In this document: positions 26,902-36,409 of the stretch, one piece after another | How positions within the stretch are numbered: the stretch's first letter is position 1 | Layout: each line of letters begins with the position of its first letter | Source of the DNA: Millisia brevis NBRC 105863 | GTDB taxonomy: Bacteria; Actinomycetota; Actinomycetes; Mycobacteriales; Mycobacteriaceae | Assembly (NCBI RefSeq): GCF_001552615.1 | Contig: NZ_BCRN01000019.1 | Coordinates: forward strand, 27,166-91,165 | DNA length: 64,000 nt | Reading direction: 5' to 3' | Notes under the pieces: generated by a model | Databases searched by the model: none | What the model saw: only the letters and a program-made list of their open reading frames with translations | Told to the model about the DNA's origin: nothing | Program-made: the position numbers and the translations under genes

Positions 26902-28865
26902 CCGCCCTGCGAACCGATCCCACCGCCGATCGGAAAGCGATCGCGCCGCCGTCGATCCTGCGCACCGGATGGCGCCTGCCGGAGGTGCGGTGGGCGTCGA
27001 TCGCACTGGTGTTGTTCCTGGTCGGCTGGGGTCTGCAGCTCGCCGGCACCCCTGCCTGGATGTGGTGGACGGCCTACCTGGTCTGCTACGCCACCGGCGG
27101 CTGGGAGCCGGCTCTCGCCGGCTTGCGGGCGCTGCGGGAACGCACTCTGGACGTCGACCTGCTGATGATCGTCGCGGCGATCGCGGCGGCGGCGATCGGT
27201 CAGGTCTTCGACGGCGCCCTGCTGATCGTCATCTTCGCGACCTCCGGCGCGCTGGAGGTCGTGGTCACCCAACGAACCGCCCAATCGGTAACCGCCCTGC
27301 TCGGCCTGGCCCCGGAGCAGGCGACCCGCCTCGACCCGGACGGCTCCACCCACACGGTCGAGTGCGCCGATCTGGTGGTCGGCGATCGGATTCTGGTGCG
27401 CCCCGGCGAACGGGTCGGCGCCGACGGCGTGGTGATCGACGGCTACAGCGAGGTCGACCAGCAGGCGGTGACCGGCGAGTCGGTGCCGGTCGCCCGCGGC
27501 GTGGGCGACGAGGTGCTCTCGGGCACGGTCAACGGCACGGGCGCGCTGACCGTGCGGGTCGAACGGGCGGCATCGGAGTCGGTGATCGCCCGGATCGTCG
27601 CGCTGGTCGAGGAGGCCTCGCAGTCGAAGGCGGCGACCCAGCTGTTCATCGACCGGGTCGAGCAGGTGTACTCGTTCACCGTCGTCGCCGCGACGCTGCT
27701 GGTCCTGGGGATTCCGCTGCTGTTCGGCAGCCCCTTCGAGGAGGCGCTGCTGCGGGCGATCGTGTTCATGATCGTCGCCTCCCCCTGCGCGGTGGTGCTC
27801 TCGACGATGCCACCGCTGCTCGCCTCGATCGCCAACGCGGGCCGGCACGGGGTGCTGGTCAAGTCCGCCGCGGTGATGGAGTCGATCGGCCGCACGACGC
27901 TGGTTGCCTTCGACAAGACCGGCACGCTGACCGAGGGGCGGCCGGAGGTCGCGGCGATCCGGTCGTTGGGCGAGCGGTCCCCGGCCGAGATTCTGGCGGC
28001 GGCCGCGGCGGTCGAACGGCTCAGCGAACATCCGTTGGGGCGGGCCATCGTCGATGCCGCGGATACCCCGATCGGAGCGGTCGACGATTTCCGGGCGATG
28101 CCCGGCCGCGGGGTGACCGGCCTGGTCGACGGTCGACGGGTGACCGTCGAACGCGCCGGCGACCAGGCGAACGGCACCCCGGAGAACGGCGACCACGCAA
28201 CCGTGGTGCGCGTGACGATAGACGGCCGCGCCGAGGGGCTGATCGAACTGGTCGACCGGGTGCGCGACGAGGCGGCCGGTGCGGTGCGCGATCTCGCCGA
28301 CATCACCGCCGGTCCGACGATCATGGTGACCGGCGATCACACGACGACCGCGCGGATGGTGGCCGAGCGCACCGGGATCGCCGAGGTGCACGCCGAGCTG
28401 CTTCCCGAGGACAAGGCGACCGTGGTGGCCGATCGGCGCCGCGCCGGCGAGATCGTCCTGCTGGTCGGCGACGGGATCAACGACGCGCCCGCCCTGGTGA
28501 CCGCGGATACCGGTGTCGCGATGGGTGGACGCGGGTCCGACCTGGCGCTCGACACGGCCGACGTGATCATGGTGCGCGACGACCTCCACGCGATCGCCGC
28601 CCTGATCCGACTGTCCCGCAAGGCCCGCCGCTATGTGATCGCGAACCTGACCATCGCGGCGACGGTGATCGTGACGCTGGTGACCTGGGATCTGGTGGGC
28701 ACCCTGCCACTGCCGCTCGCCGTTGCGGGGCACGAGGGGTCGACAGTGGTGGTGGCGCTCAACGGCGCGCGGCTGCTTCGGTCGTCGGTGTGGTCGCCGA
28801 GCGGTCAGCCGGCGGCTTCGGCGCCGCGTCGCTCCGACAGCGCCGCCCGCAGTCGCTCCGCGTAG
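26898..28865 (+). CDS. P1B-4-type heavy-metal-exporting ATPase (Co/Fe class)
   Basis: 655 residues. P-type signature DKTGTLTEG with the phosphorylated Asp at 339. Metal-site motifs are SPC (295-297) and HEGST (612-616), which together define the P1B-4 group (CtpD/CtpJ/CoaT/PfeT: Co2+ or Fe2+ export). Actuator TGES, nucleotide-binding HPLG (SEHPLGRAI) and hinge GDGINDAPAL are all intact. There is no N-terminal CxxC metal-binding domain, usual for this subgroup. About 30 Ser/Arg/Ala-rich residues extend past the last helix and overlap the HIT gene on the other strand by 61 bases. It is translationally coupled to the ArsR gene. Confidence 0.95.
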   Translation: MTALRTDPTADRKAIAPPSILRTGWRLPEVRWASIALVLFLVGWGLQLAGTPAWMWWTAYLVCYATGGWEPALAGLRALRERTLDVDLLMIVAAIAAAAIGQVFDGALLIVIFATSGALEVVVTQRTAQSVTALLGLAPEQATRLDPDGSTHTVECADLVVGDRILVRPGERVGADGVVIDGYSEVDQQAVTGESVPVARGVGDEVLSGTVNGTGALTVRVERAASESVIARIVALVEEASQSKAATQLFIDRVEQVYSFTVVAATLLVLGIPLLFGSPFEEALLRAIVFMIVASPCAVVLSTMPPLLASIANAGRHGVLVKSAAVMESIGRTTLVAFDKTGTLTEGRPEVAAIRSLGERSPAEILAAAAAVERLSEHPLGRAIVDAADTPIGAVDDFRAMPGRGVTGLVDGRRVTVERAGDQANGTPENGDHATVVRVTIDGRAEGLIELVDRVRDEAAGAVRDLADITAGPTIMVTGDHTTTARMVAERTGIAEVHAELLPEDKATVVADRRRAGEIVLLVGDGINDAPALVTADTGVAMGGRGSDLALDTADVIMVRDDLHAIAALIRLSRKARRYVIANLTIAATVIVTLVTWDLVGTLPLPLAVAGHEGSTVVVALNGARLLRSSVWSPSGQPAASAPRRSDSAARSRSA

Positions 28866-29251
28866 GCGTCGGCCTCCCCCGGCCCGTAGGACATACGGGG
28901 CCAGAAGAAGCCGCGCAGCCCGTCGCTCTTGTTGCGGGGTACGACGTGCATGTGCAGGTGCGGCACGGACTGACTGATCGTGTTGTTGATCGCGACGAAG
29001 GTGCCCTGCGCGCCGAAGGCGTTCTGCACCGCGCGCACCAGATCCTGACCGGCCTCCAGGAAGCCGTCGCGCAGCGGCGCGGGCAGGTCGAGCAGGGTGG
29101 AGAAGTGGTCGCGCGGGACCACCAGCGTGTGCCCGCGAAAGACGGGGCGGCTGTCGAGGAAGGCGACGAAGTCGTCGTTGCGCATCACCACATGCGCGTC
29201 GACGTTGTCGGCGACGATCGCGCAGAAGATACAGCCGCCGGCCGCGCTCAT
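28805..29251 (-). CDS. HIT-family nucleotide hydrolase/transferase
   Basis: 148 residues. The histidine triad HLHMHVV (HxHxHxx) is present in QSVPHLHMHVVPR; the central His is the nucleophile for nucleoside phosphoramidate or dinucleotide hydrolysis. CIFC at residues 7-10 is the usual zinc-binding start of bacterial HIT proteins. The start overlaps the stop of the small membrane gene upstream (ATGA). Confidence 0.95.
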   Translation of the reverse strand: MSAAGGCIFCAIVADNVDAHVVMRNDDFVAFLDSRPVFRGHTLVVPRDHFSTLLDLPAPLRDGFLEAGQDLVRAVQNAFGAQGTFVAINNTISQSVPHLHMHVVPRNKSDGLRGFFWPRMSYGPGEADAYAERLRAALSERRGAEAAG

Positions 29252-29478
29252 GACGGCTCCACCGCGGTCGGCTCACGACGGCGCCCGAAGACCCAGTAGG
29301 CGAGGGAGTTACCGCTGTTGAGGCCGATGGCGGTGCGCCACCAGAGCTTGCGACCCCGCACCAACTCGTCGGGGCGTCGGTGGATATCCCACAGCGCGAG
29401 GGCGCCGGAGATCACGGAGGCGACGACGACGGCGAAGAGGGCATTCCGGCGGGGTCCGGGCGGAGGGAGCTGTGACAT
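29248..29478 (-). CDS. Small membrane protein of unknown function
   Basis: 76 residues with one clear hydrophobic helix (ALFAVVVASVISGALALW) followed by a basic, Arg-rich stretch and a second short hydrophobic patch (LNSGNSLAYWVFG). I do not recognise the family. It is translationally coupled to the HIT gene (ATGA overlap). Confidence 0.7.
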   Translation of the reverse strand: MSQLPPPGPRRNALFAVVVASVISGALALWDIHRRPDELVRGRKLWWRTAIGLNSGNSLAYWVFGRRREPTAVEPS

Positions 29479-29548
29479 ATGCCCAGTTTCCTCCTCCGGG
29501 CCCGTCGCCGCTCACCGCCTCGCCGAAGTCCCGCCGGTTCAGCCGGCC

Positions 29549-30088
29549 TCAGCCCTGCGCGGCCGCCCATTCGGCGATACGTCGAGCGCTCTCGGCCTCC
29601 GAGAGATCCTCGACGCGGGTCATCACCGACCAGCGCACCCCGAACGGGTCGCGGATGCTCGCGAACCGGTCGCCGGAGACGAACGTCATCACCGGTTCGC
29701 GCACGACCGCCCCGGCGGCGACGGCCCGCTCGACCACCGCGTCGACGTTCGGGCAGTAGAGGCCCAGCGAGTAGCAGTCGTCGTCCCCGTCCGGCGCCGG
29801 CACCAGGTGGTACTCGGGATTCGGTTCGCCCAGTTGGAGGCGGCCGTTGCCGAAGTCGAGTTCGGCGTGCACGACGATCCCGCCCATCTCGGTGACGTCG
29901 ACGACGCGGGCACCGAAGATGTCCCGATAGAACTCGATCGCGGCGGCGGCGCCCGGCACCGCCAGGAACGGGGTGAGCGAGGACAGCCCGTGCGGGATGC
30001 CGTTCGTGGTGTGCGCCCCGGTCACGCCGACCGTATTGGCTTGCGGATCAACGGTATCGGTCGCCTGGACGACCTGATTGTCTGCCAT
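29549..30088 (-). CDS. VOC-superfamily (glyoxalase-like) protein
   Basis: 179 residues from ATG 30088. The PhnB-like VOC fold shows SLTPFLAVPGAAAAIEFYRDIFGARVVD, then VHAELDFGNGRLQLGE and DPFGVRWSVMTRVEDL. These proteins fold as dimers with a metal site built from H/E residues at strand ends. No specific substrate can be given. The first ~35 residues are polar and poorly conserved. Confidence 0.9.
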   Translation of the reverse strand: MADNQVVQATDTVDPQANTVGVTGAHTTNGIPHGLSSLTPFLAVPGAAAAIEFYRDIFGARVVDVTEMGGIVVHAELDFGNGRLQLGEPNPEYHLVPAPDGDDDCYSLGLYCPNVDAVVERAVAAGAVVREPVMTFVSGDRFASIRDPFGVRWSVMTRVEDLSEAESARRIAEWAAAQG

Positions 30089-30174
30089 GACCGCCACGCT
30101 ACGAGAGCCGGACCGGCCGCGCTTGAAGATTCGCGACCGGTCCGGTGGTTCGACGGGCAGAGATCGAGCGGCGG

Positions 30175-30987
30175 TCAGGCGGCGGCGGCCTTGACCGCCC
30201 GTCCGACCTCGGCTCGCAGCCGGTTGTACTCGCCGGAGCGGCGCAACTCCTCCGAATCGATCCCGCTGCGGGGCAGATCGGCCGACAGGTCGAGCGCGAC
30301 GCGGCCGGGCCGCCGGGTCAACACGACGATCCGGGAGCCCAGGAAGGCGGCCTCGTCGGCGCTGTGCGTGACGAAGACGGTGGTCCGACCGGTCTCCGCG
30401 CTGACCCGGCGCACGTCCTCCTGCAGCCGCTCGCGGGTGAGGGCGTCGAGCGCGGCGAAGGGCTCGTCGAGCAGGAACAGCGGGGTATCGGCGGCGAGCG
30501 CCCGGGCGATCGCGACGCGCTGCTGCTGCCCGCCGCTGATCTCCCAGATCCGGCGGTCGGCGGTGCCCTCGAGCCCCACCCGGTGCAGCAGCCCCTCGCG
30601 CCGTTCGGCCCGCTCCGCCTTCGGCACCTTCGCGTACTTGAGGGCCAGGTCGATATTGCCGCCGACGGTGCGCCACGGAAACAGCCGCGGCTGTTGGAAG
30701 ACCACCCCGGCGCTGACGCCGGGAACCGGCGCCTCCCCGGAGACGGTGACCCGCCCCTCGGCGGGCTGCTCGAACCCGGCCAGCAGCCGCAGCAGGGTCG
30801 ACTTGCCGCAGCCGGAGGCGCCGACGAGCACCAGGAAGCTGCCGGGTTCGACGTCGAGGTCGACCGGCCCGAGGGCGGTCACCCGATCCTTGCCGGAGCC
30901 GTACCGCTGCGAGACGCCCTCGACCGTGACCCGGCCGGCGTCACCGACGACGCCGACCGCGTCCGAGTCACTACTGGGTGATGACAT
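30175..30987 (-). CDS. ABC transporter ATP-binding protein (taurine/sulfonate/nitrate type)
   Basis: 270 residues from ATG 30987. Walker A GASGCGKST, Q-loop FQQPRLFPW, signature ISGGQQQRVAIARAL, Walker B LFLLDEPFAALD and H-loop VTHSADEA. The FQQPRLFPW and DEPFAALDALTRE segments are typical of the SsuB/TauB group. It overlaps the substrate-binding gene by 17 nt. Third gene of the permease - binding protein - ATPase operon. Confidence 0.95.
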   Translation of the reverse strand: MSSPSSDSDAVGVVGDAGRVTVEGVSQRYGSGKDRVTALGPVDLDVEPGSFLVLVGASGCGKSTLLRLLAGFEQPAEGRVTVSGEAPVPGVSAGVVFQQPRLFPWRTVGGNIDLALKYAKVPKAERAERREGLLHRVGLEGTADRRIWEISGGQQQRVAIARALAADTPLFLLDEPFAALDALTRERLQEDVRRVSAETGRTTVFVTHSADEAAFLGSRIVVLTRRPGRVALDLSADLPRSGIDSEELRRSGEYNRLRAEVGRAVKAAAA

Positions 30988-31999
30988 CCGGAAGTCCCCT
31001 GGTGTAGATGGCGTCCTGGAAGGTCGACAGCGGAGCGGCCTCGGGGATCTGCGCCTGATCGGCGAGGAACTGCGAGGCATCCTCGAGGCTGTTGGCGATC
31101 GCGCCCGGCTGCCCCTCGGTGCCGAGCCATTCCGGCGAGGCGATCTCGGCCGGCGTCAGGTACAGGCCCTGCTGGAGCTGGCCGGCGACCTCCTCCGGGC
31201 TCAGCCCGATCTCCGCGGAGATCGCCTTGGCGGCGTCGTCCGGCTGATCGTGGATCACGTCGAGCGCCCGCGCCTGCTGCTGCCGCCAGGTGTCCACCGC
31301 ATCCGGGTTGGCCTCGGCGAAGGCGGTCGAGACGACACCGAGGTCGAGGGTGGGCTTGTCGTTCGCGGCGAGTTCGCGGCTGCTGATCAGCTGGGTTCCA
31401 CTCTGCCGCAACTGGTCCAGGGTGGGCAGCCAGACATAGGCGGCGTCGATGTCGCCGCGGTCCCAGGCGGCCAGGATCGGCTGCGGCTGCAGGTCGATCA
31501 GCTGAACATCGTTGGGGGTCAGCCCGTTCTGTTCGAGCGCGGCGAGCAGGCTGTAGTGCGAGGTCGACGCGAACGGGGTGGCGATGCGCTTGCCGCGCAG
31601 GTCGGCGATCGACGAGATGCCGGTACCGTCACGGGCGATCAGCGCCTCGTTCTCGCCGGCGACGTCGAGCAGGAAGGCCACCTGGTACGGGATGTTCAGC
31701 GGCTCCGACAATCCGCGCGCCACCGGGCTCGACCCGATCGCGGCGAAGTCGAGTTCCCCGGCGATGAACGCGGTGTTGATGTCGGCACCGGAATCGAACT
31801 TGATCCACCGGATGTTGTAGTCCGGCAACGCTTCCTCGAGCCACTGATTGTTCTTCACGATCAGGTCGCCGCTCGGGAAGGTCTGATAGCCGAGTCGGAT
31901 CGTCGGTTTGCTCGAGTCCTGCCCCGACTGACCCACAGCGCAGCCGGTCAGCGCCATCATCGCGATGACACCAGCCGCTACCAGCGCTTTGATTCTCAT
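30971..31999 (-). CDS. Aliphatic sulfonate/taurine-type ABC substrate-binding lipoprotein
   Basis: 342 residues. Lipoprotein signal with lipobox LTGC (Cys20), so it is anchored outside the membrane. Periplasmic-binding fold of the SsuA/TauA type: IRLGYQTFPSGDLIVKNNQWLEEAL, FDSGADINTAFIAGELDFAAIGSSP, GKRIATPFASTSHYSLLAAL and AWDRGDIDAAYVWLP. A taurine-like ligand is the best guess from the QTFPSGDL and ASTSHYSLL segments. Its start overlaps the permease stop (ATGA). Confidence 0.94.
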   Translation of the reverse strand: MRIKALVAAGVIAMMALTGCAVGQSGQDSSKPTIRLGYQTFPSGDLIVKNNQWLEEALPDYNIRWIKFDSGADINTAFIAGELDFAAIGSSPVARGLSEPLNIPYQVAFLLDVAGENEALIARDGTGISSIADLRGKRIATPFASTSHYSLLAALEQNGLTPNDVQLIDLQPQPILAAWDRGDIDAAYVWLPTLDQLRQSGTQLISSRELAANDKPTLDLGVVSTAFAEANPDAVDTWRQQQARALDVIHDQPDDAAKAISAEIGLSPEEVAGQLQQGLYLTPAEIASPEWLGTEGQPGAIANSLEDASQFLADQAQIPEAAPLSTFQDAIYTRGLPDVITQ

Positions 32000-32883
32000 G
32001 CTTTTCCTCTCCAGGGAACGACGCGCCGCTCGATGGTGCGCAGCACGCCGTCGATGACCAAACCCGAGATTCCGATGGCGAAGATGCCGACGAGCACCAC
32101 CGGAGTGTTGTTGTAGTTACTTGCGTCCTTGACCATTCCGCCGATACCGGGGATGCCGTTGAACAGTTCCGCGGCGACGACGGACGAATAGGCCATGCCG
32201 ACGGCCAACCGGATGCCGGTGAAGGTCTCCGGTAGGGCGGCGGGCACGACGACATCGCGGATCACCTGGGTGCGCGAAGCGCCGAGCGCGCGGGCGGCCT
32301 CGGTCAGCGCGACCGGTGCGGCGGCGACCGCGGCGGTGGTGGCGACGGCGGCCGGCGGCAGGGCGGCCAGCGCGAGCAGCGTGATCTTGGGCGCCTCGTC
32401 GATGCCGAGCCAGATGACCAGCAGGAAGAAGTAGGCCAGCGGCGGCAGGCTGCGCAGGAAGGTCAGCCACGGCTCGAGAACTCGCCGCAACCAACCGATC
32501 GTGCCCATCAGCAGGCCGAGGAGCACGCCGATCGCGACGCCGATCACCACGCCCACCAGCACCCGACGCAAGGTCATGTACAGGTGCTCCCACAGCAGGT
32601 AGCCCGCGTAGCCGCGTACCCCGTTGTCGCTGGTGGAGATGTCGATGAAGGCCGACCAGACCGTGCTGGGGAAGGGGACGAAGGTCTGATTCCAGATGCC
32701 GCTGACCGCGACGAGCTGCCAGACGATGAAAAAGACCAGCACCGACAGCAGGGGCAGCACCAAACTGCTTGCGGTGGCGCGCAGTCGACTGCCGATCGAA
32801 CCGCCGGGTGGTTCCGCGCCGCCCGCGGCGAGGGTCGTGGAAGTGGTCGTCTCGGGTTCGGTGGAGACAGGGTGGATGGACAC
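31996..32883 (-). CDS. ABC transporter permease (SsuC/TauC type)
   Basis: 295 residues from GTG 32883, chosen because GGGAG lies 8 nt upstream; longer frames extend into the upstream region. A polar N-terminus of about 45 residues precedes about six membrane helices. The EAA loop reads EAARALGASRTQVIRDVVVPAALPETFTGIRLAVG, the contact point for the ATPase. First gene of the operon. Confidence 0.94.
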   Translation of the reverse strand: MSIHPVSTEPETTTSTTLAAGGAEPPGGSIGSRLRATASSLVLPLLSVLVFFIVWQLVAVSGIWNQTFVPFPSTVWSAFIDISTSDNGVRGYAGYLLWEHLYMTLRRVLVGVVIGVAIGVLLGLLMGTIGWLRRVLEPWLTFLRSLPPLAYFFLLVIWLGIDEAPKITLLALAALPPAAVATTAAVAAAPVALTEAARALGASRTQVIRDVVVPAALPETFTGIRLAVGMAYSSVVAAELFNGIPGIGGMVKDASNYNNTPVVLVGIFAIGISGLVIDGVLRTIERRVVPWRGKA

Positions 32884-33060
32884 GTCTCGAACTCCCTGCG
32901 CTCGGTGTGGAACGGATGATGCGGCGCGGGTTCGATGTGCAAGCAGCCCTACGAAACACGACCTCGGGCGAGTCTGGACCCTTTCGGGCGCTGCGCCGAT
33001 AGACCGCATCACGCAGAGCGCAATAGAGGGTTCCGCTTGTCAACGGACCCATGCATGCAG

Positions 33061-33090
33061 TAAGGGCCCGGTACGACGACCGGGCCCTTA
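33061..33090 (-). terminator. Terminator after the secreted-protein operon
   Basis: 12-bp perfect stem (33061-33072 with 33079-33090, taagggcccggt) and a 6-nt loop. It lies 18 bases after the secreted-protein stop on the minus strand, in front of the ABC importer. There is no long T run, so strength is uncertain. Confidence 0.65.
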
Positions 33091-33107
33091 CCGTGTTGCC
33101 ATCACAT

Positions 33108-34373
33108 TCAGGTGTAGCAGGCCTGCCAGCCCTGCGACTGCAACACCGTCACATCGCAGTAGGTCGCCCGCGGGTAGTACGGGCCCATACTGGTCGCCGG
33201 ATCGACCCCCGAGTCCTGCGCGGCCTGGATCGACCAGGGATAGAACTGCTCCGACGGCAACATATTTCGGATGAAGACCACCTTGTTGGGGACCGTGATG
33301 TCACCCCAGGGCAACATCGTGATCGTCGAATCCGCCGAGGCGGTCATATCCTCGGCCGCGGCCACGACGAAGGTGTAGTACCCGCCGCTGTCGATGCGGG
33401 TTTGGTAGTCGTCGGCGCAGCCGACCACCGGATACGGTGTGACCCTGTCGTTCTGACACATCGACCAGTAGCGCATCGCCACCCCGGTGGTCGCGGGTGA
33501 TTCGCCGGCGCGGGTATCCGGGAAGCTCGGCGCCATGCCGCGGATCACCAGAACCCGACCGGGCTGGTAGGTCAGCCCGGCACCGATGTACTTGTTGTCG
33601 CCGTTGGGGAAGAGCCCGGACGTCGAGGCCGGGGTGATGAACGTCGCCTCCGGGGCGCCACCGGGGAAGGCGCCGGCGGCCGCATTGCCGATCGCCCGGT
33701 CGAAGACCGCGGTCAGCGCCGCGGCGATCGGCCCGGAGTAGGCCCGCGGATCGAACGGTGTCGCGCAGGGCGACAACGGAAGTGTCATCCCACCACCGAG
33801 ATTCATCGTCACCGTCGGCAGATGCACCCCACCGCTGGGCGATGCCGGGTCGGCCGGCACGTAGATGCGCACGATCAGGAAGCCCACCGAACTCTGCTGC
33901 CCCTCGCGCAGGCCACGGATCTCGTTGCGCGCCGGGTCCGCCGGACCGGACACGACCGTCGCGGTCCAGTTGCGACCGGCAGCGCTCGGGGCGACCGTCG
34001 CGTAGGGGTTCGCGCTCCCCTCTTCGGGCTGGATCTGATTGTCCCGCAGAGTATCCACGGTGTTGAAGTCGGTGCCGTAGGTATTGAGCGAGAAGTAGCG
34101 GGCGTCCGGATACTGCCCGGTCAACGTGATCGACTGGCCCGGCCCGAGGTGGTACGGCAGCACCCAGTAGGTGGCGCCGGAGTCCGGGAACGCGACGTTG
34201 AGGATCTGGTCGTTCGACATGATCTGCCAGGCGCAGGCCGGTCCGGCCGCGTCGCCCTGCCCGACCGGCTGAGCCCGGGCGACGCCGCCGGCGAGCGCGC
34301 CGGAGACCATCACCAACAGGGACAGCACCAGCGCGGCGAGTCTGCGACCACCGAAACGTTCGAGGGTGTTCAT
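33108..34373 (-). CDS. Secreted protein of unknown function
   Basis: 421 residues from ATG 34373 with GGAGA upstream. N-terminal Sec signal peptide (RRLAALVLSLLVMVSGALAGGVARAQP, cleavage after ARA). The mature part is beta-rich with two Cys pairs (CAW..., SPCATPF; SMCQNDR, VGCADD) and an extracellular composition. The segment TYWVLPYHLGPGQSITLTG and the sugar-like or lipid-like surface motifs do not identify a family for me. It follows a lipoprotein gene by 20 nt, so the two products are probably exported partners. Confidence 0.85.
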   Translation of the reverse strand: MNTLERFGGRRLAALVLSLLVMVSGALAGGVARAQPVGQGDAAGPACAWQIMSNDQILNVAFPDSGATYWVLPYHLGPGQSITLTGQYPDARYFSLNTYGTDFNTVDTLRDNQIQPEEGSANPYATVAPSAAGRNWTATVVSGPADPARNEIRGLREGQQSSVGFLIVRIYVPADPASPSGGVHLPTVTMNLGGGMTLPLSPCATPFDPRAYSGPIAAALTAVFDRAIGNAAAGAFPGGAPEATFITPASTSGLFPNGDNKYIGAGLTYQPGRVLVIRGMAPSFPDTRAGESPATTGVAMRYWSMCQNDRVTPYPVVGCADDYQTRIDSGGYYTFVVAAAEDMTASADSTITMLPWGDITVPNKVVFIRNMLPSEQFYPWSIQAAQDSGVDPATSMGPYYPRATYCDVTVLQSQGWQACYT

Positions 34374-34393
34374 CTGTTCTCCGCCCCGGCCGC

Positions 34394-35209
34394 TCAGGAG
34401 ACGCCCGGACCGGCAACGCTGCGCTGGTAGGCGTTGTTGAGGTCGTCGTCGACGACGTATGCGGTGCCATCGGCGACCACGTCGAGCGGTGCGTCGAGGA
34501 TCCGGGTGCCGTAGGACCAGCCCTCCGGGAGCTGCAGGCGCGAGCCGAGATCCGCCAGATCGTCGTAGCTCAGGTTCGGGTCGATGATCTGCGAGTAGGA
34601 CTGCATCGTGTAGACCGATCCCTGCGGGTCGGTCAGTTCGAACACCGGTTGACCGGCTTCGTACTTCCAGGTGGTCTGCCGGGTGACGGTGTTGACCGTG
34701 TACATCTGGCCGACGCTCCCCTGCCGCAGGCTGGTGTCCACCTGCGCCCGCAGCGCCATCTGGATGCCGCCGAAGAACCAGGTCTCCTTCGAGGTCGTCA
34801 CCCCACCCTGCTGTGCGCCGATCTCGTCGAGCACCCAATGTCGCGGGCCGTTGAGGTTGGCCTCGAGCGCGTTGTACGCCTCCTTGACCTCGTCCTCGGT
34901 GATGGCCTGCCAGAGGTCGTCGGGGCAGTCGTTGAAGCCGAGGGTGTTGTACACCCAGGCGGTCAGGGTGGTCCCCTCCCGGGTGACCGGGATCATCTCG
35001 CAGTACCGCGCATCACGCAGGTCGGTGGTCACCGGCGGATTCTCGTTCTCCGGACCGGGTCCGAACTCGACGACGGTCGGTTCGCCGTCGATCGTCTGGG
35101 TCACCGACGTGTCCGTGGTGACCCCGCCGGTGCCGCTGCTACACGCGGACAGGCCGAGGGCCGCCACGGCGGTGAGGGCGACGCCGAGGGCGTGCCGCTT
35201 GGGGTACAT
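34394..35209 (-). CDS. Lipoprotein of unknown function
   Basis: 271 residues. Lipobox LSAC gives a lipidated Cys23. A Gly/Thr/Pro-rich linker precedes a folded domain with one Cys pair (RYCEMIPV, NDCPDD). It contains YNTLGFND and YEAGQPVFELTDPQGSVYTMQSYSQIIDPNLSYDDL, which recall a quercetinase-like or dehydrogenase-accessory fold only loosely, so I give no function. First gene of a two-gene operon with the secreted protein downstream. Confidence 0.85.
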   Translation of the reverse strand: MYPKRHALGVALTAVAALGLSACSSGTGGVTTDTSVTQTIDGEPTVVEFGPGPENENPPVTTDLRDARYCEMIPVTREGTTLTAWVYNTLGFNDCPDDLWQAITEDEVKEAYNALEANLNGPRHWVLDEIGAQQGGVTTSKETWFFGGIQMALRAQVDTSLRQGSVGQMYTVNTVTRQTTWKYEAGQPVFELTDPQGSVYTMQSYSQIIDPNLSYDDLADLGSRLQLPEGWSYGTRILDAPLDVVADGTAYVVDDDLNNAYQRSVAGPGVS

Positions 35210-35441
35210 GGGAGCTCCCTACCTGGTTGACGAACAAGTCGACAACTCGGATGGGTTCGAGCCCCCGCCACGACCGCGAGTGTCACAGGGGATATTAGGG
35301 CCATTTGTCCATTAATTCCCAGGATTACAAAATGGCACGAATGCCTCTTTTGGTATTTTTGTTTCCGGGTTTCGGCGATACATGCGACGCGAAATACCGT
35401 CGAATGCACCGCCGGATCGCCCAGGTCGGAAGATTTCGGAC
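35210..35441. other. AT-rich intergenic region
   Basis: 232 bases between htpX (3' end) and the lipoprotein gene. The stretch 35300-35365 is strikingly AT-rich for this genome (ccattaattccc, aaaatgg, tggtatttttg) and probably contains the promoter of the lipoprotein/secreted-protein operon on the minus strand. No coding frame is convincing and no exact promoter is assigned. Confidence 0.5.
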
Positions 35442-36317
35442 CTAGAGTCGGCGACCGGCCATTCGTTCGAGGCGTTCGATCCGATCCTGCATCGGAGGAT
35501 GGGTCGCGAACAGCTTGCTCACCCGCTCGCCGGGACGAAACGGGTTGGCGATCATCAGGTGTGACTGCGCGGCGAGCTGCGGCTCCGGCGGCAGCGGCGC
35601 CGCGGCCGCGCCCATCTCGATCTTGCGCAGCGCCGAGGCGAGCGCGAGCGGGTCACCGGTCAATTCCGCGCCCGACTGGTCCGCCTGGTACTCCCGCGAC
35701 CGGGAAACCGCCAGCCGCACGAGCGTCGCGGCGATCGGTCCGAGCAGCGAGACCAGCAGGATCGCCAGCGGATTGCCACCGTTTCCGCGGCCGCCGAAGG
35801 CGCTCGCGAAGAAGGCCATATTGGCCAAACCGGAGATCACCGCGGCCATCGCGCCGGCGACCGACGAGATCAGGATGTCGCGGTTGTAGACGTGGGCGAG
35901 TTCGTGACCGAGCACCGCGCGCAGTTCGCGATCGTCGAGCAGTTGCAGGATGCCGCTGGTCACGCAGACCGCCGCATTGCGCGGATTGCGCCCGGTGGCG
36001 AAGGCGTTCGGGGCATTGGTCGGGCTGATGTACAGCCGCGGCATCGGCTGGCGCGCACTGGTCGCGAGCTCCCGAACGATCCGGTAGAGCACGGGCGATT
36101 CGACCTCGGTGATCGGCTGCGCGTGCATGGCCCGCAGCGCCATCTTGTCGCTGTTGAAGTAAGTCCACCCGTTGACGGCAACCGCGAGCAGGATCGAACC
36201 GAACAGGATGGTTCTGTTGTTGAAGAGGGCTCCGATAAAGACGATCAGCAACGACATTCCGACCAGCAACGCGAACGTCTTGGCCGAATTGGCGAACCTG
36301 CTCACCGGTCCACCCAC
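35442..36317 (-). CDS. htpX: Membrane zinc metalloprotease HtpX
   Basis: 291 residues. M48 zinc motif HELAH at 138-142, with a third ligand Glu expected in SREYQAD. Two N-terminal transmembrane helices ([35 protein letters not shown]) and two more after the active site. It degrades misfolded membrane proteins. Start GTG 36317, or GTG 36305 with similar quality. Same gene order (htpX next to grcC and menJ) as M. tuberculosis. Confidence 0.96.
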   Translation of the reverse strand: MGGPVSRFANSAKTFALLVGMSLLIVFIGALFNNRTILFGSILLAVAVNGWTYFNSDKMALRAMHAQPITEVESPVLYRIVRELATSARQPMPRLYISPTNAPNAFATGRNPRNAAVCVTSGILQLLDDRELRAVLGHELAHVYNRDILISSVAGAMAAVISGLANMAFFASAFGGRGNGGNPLAILLVSLLGPIAATLVRLAVSRSREYQADQSGAELTGDPLALASALRKIEMGAAAAPLPPEPQLAAQSHLMIANPFRPGERVSKLFATHPPMQDRIERLERMAGRRL

Positions 36318-36409
36318 CTCTCACTTTCGATGAAGACCACGCCCGTGGCCATCACTGACGACAACGCTCCGGCGGGGGTCCGGGTTCCCGTCCGGCGGCG
36401 CGCAGCCCG

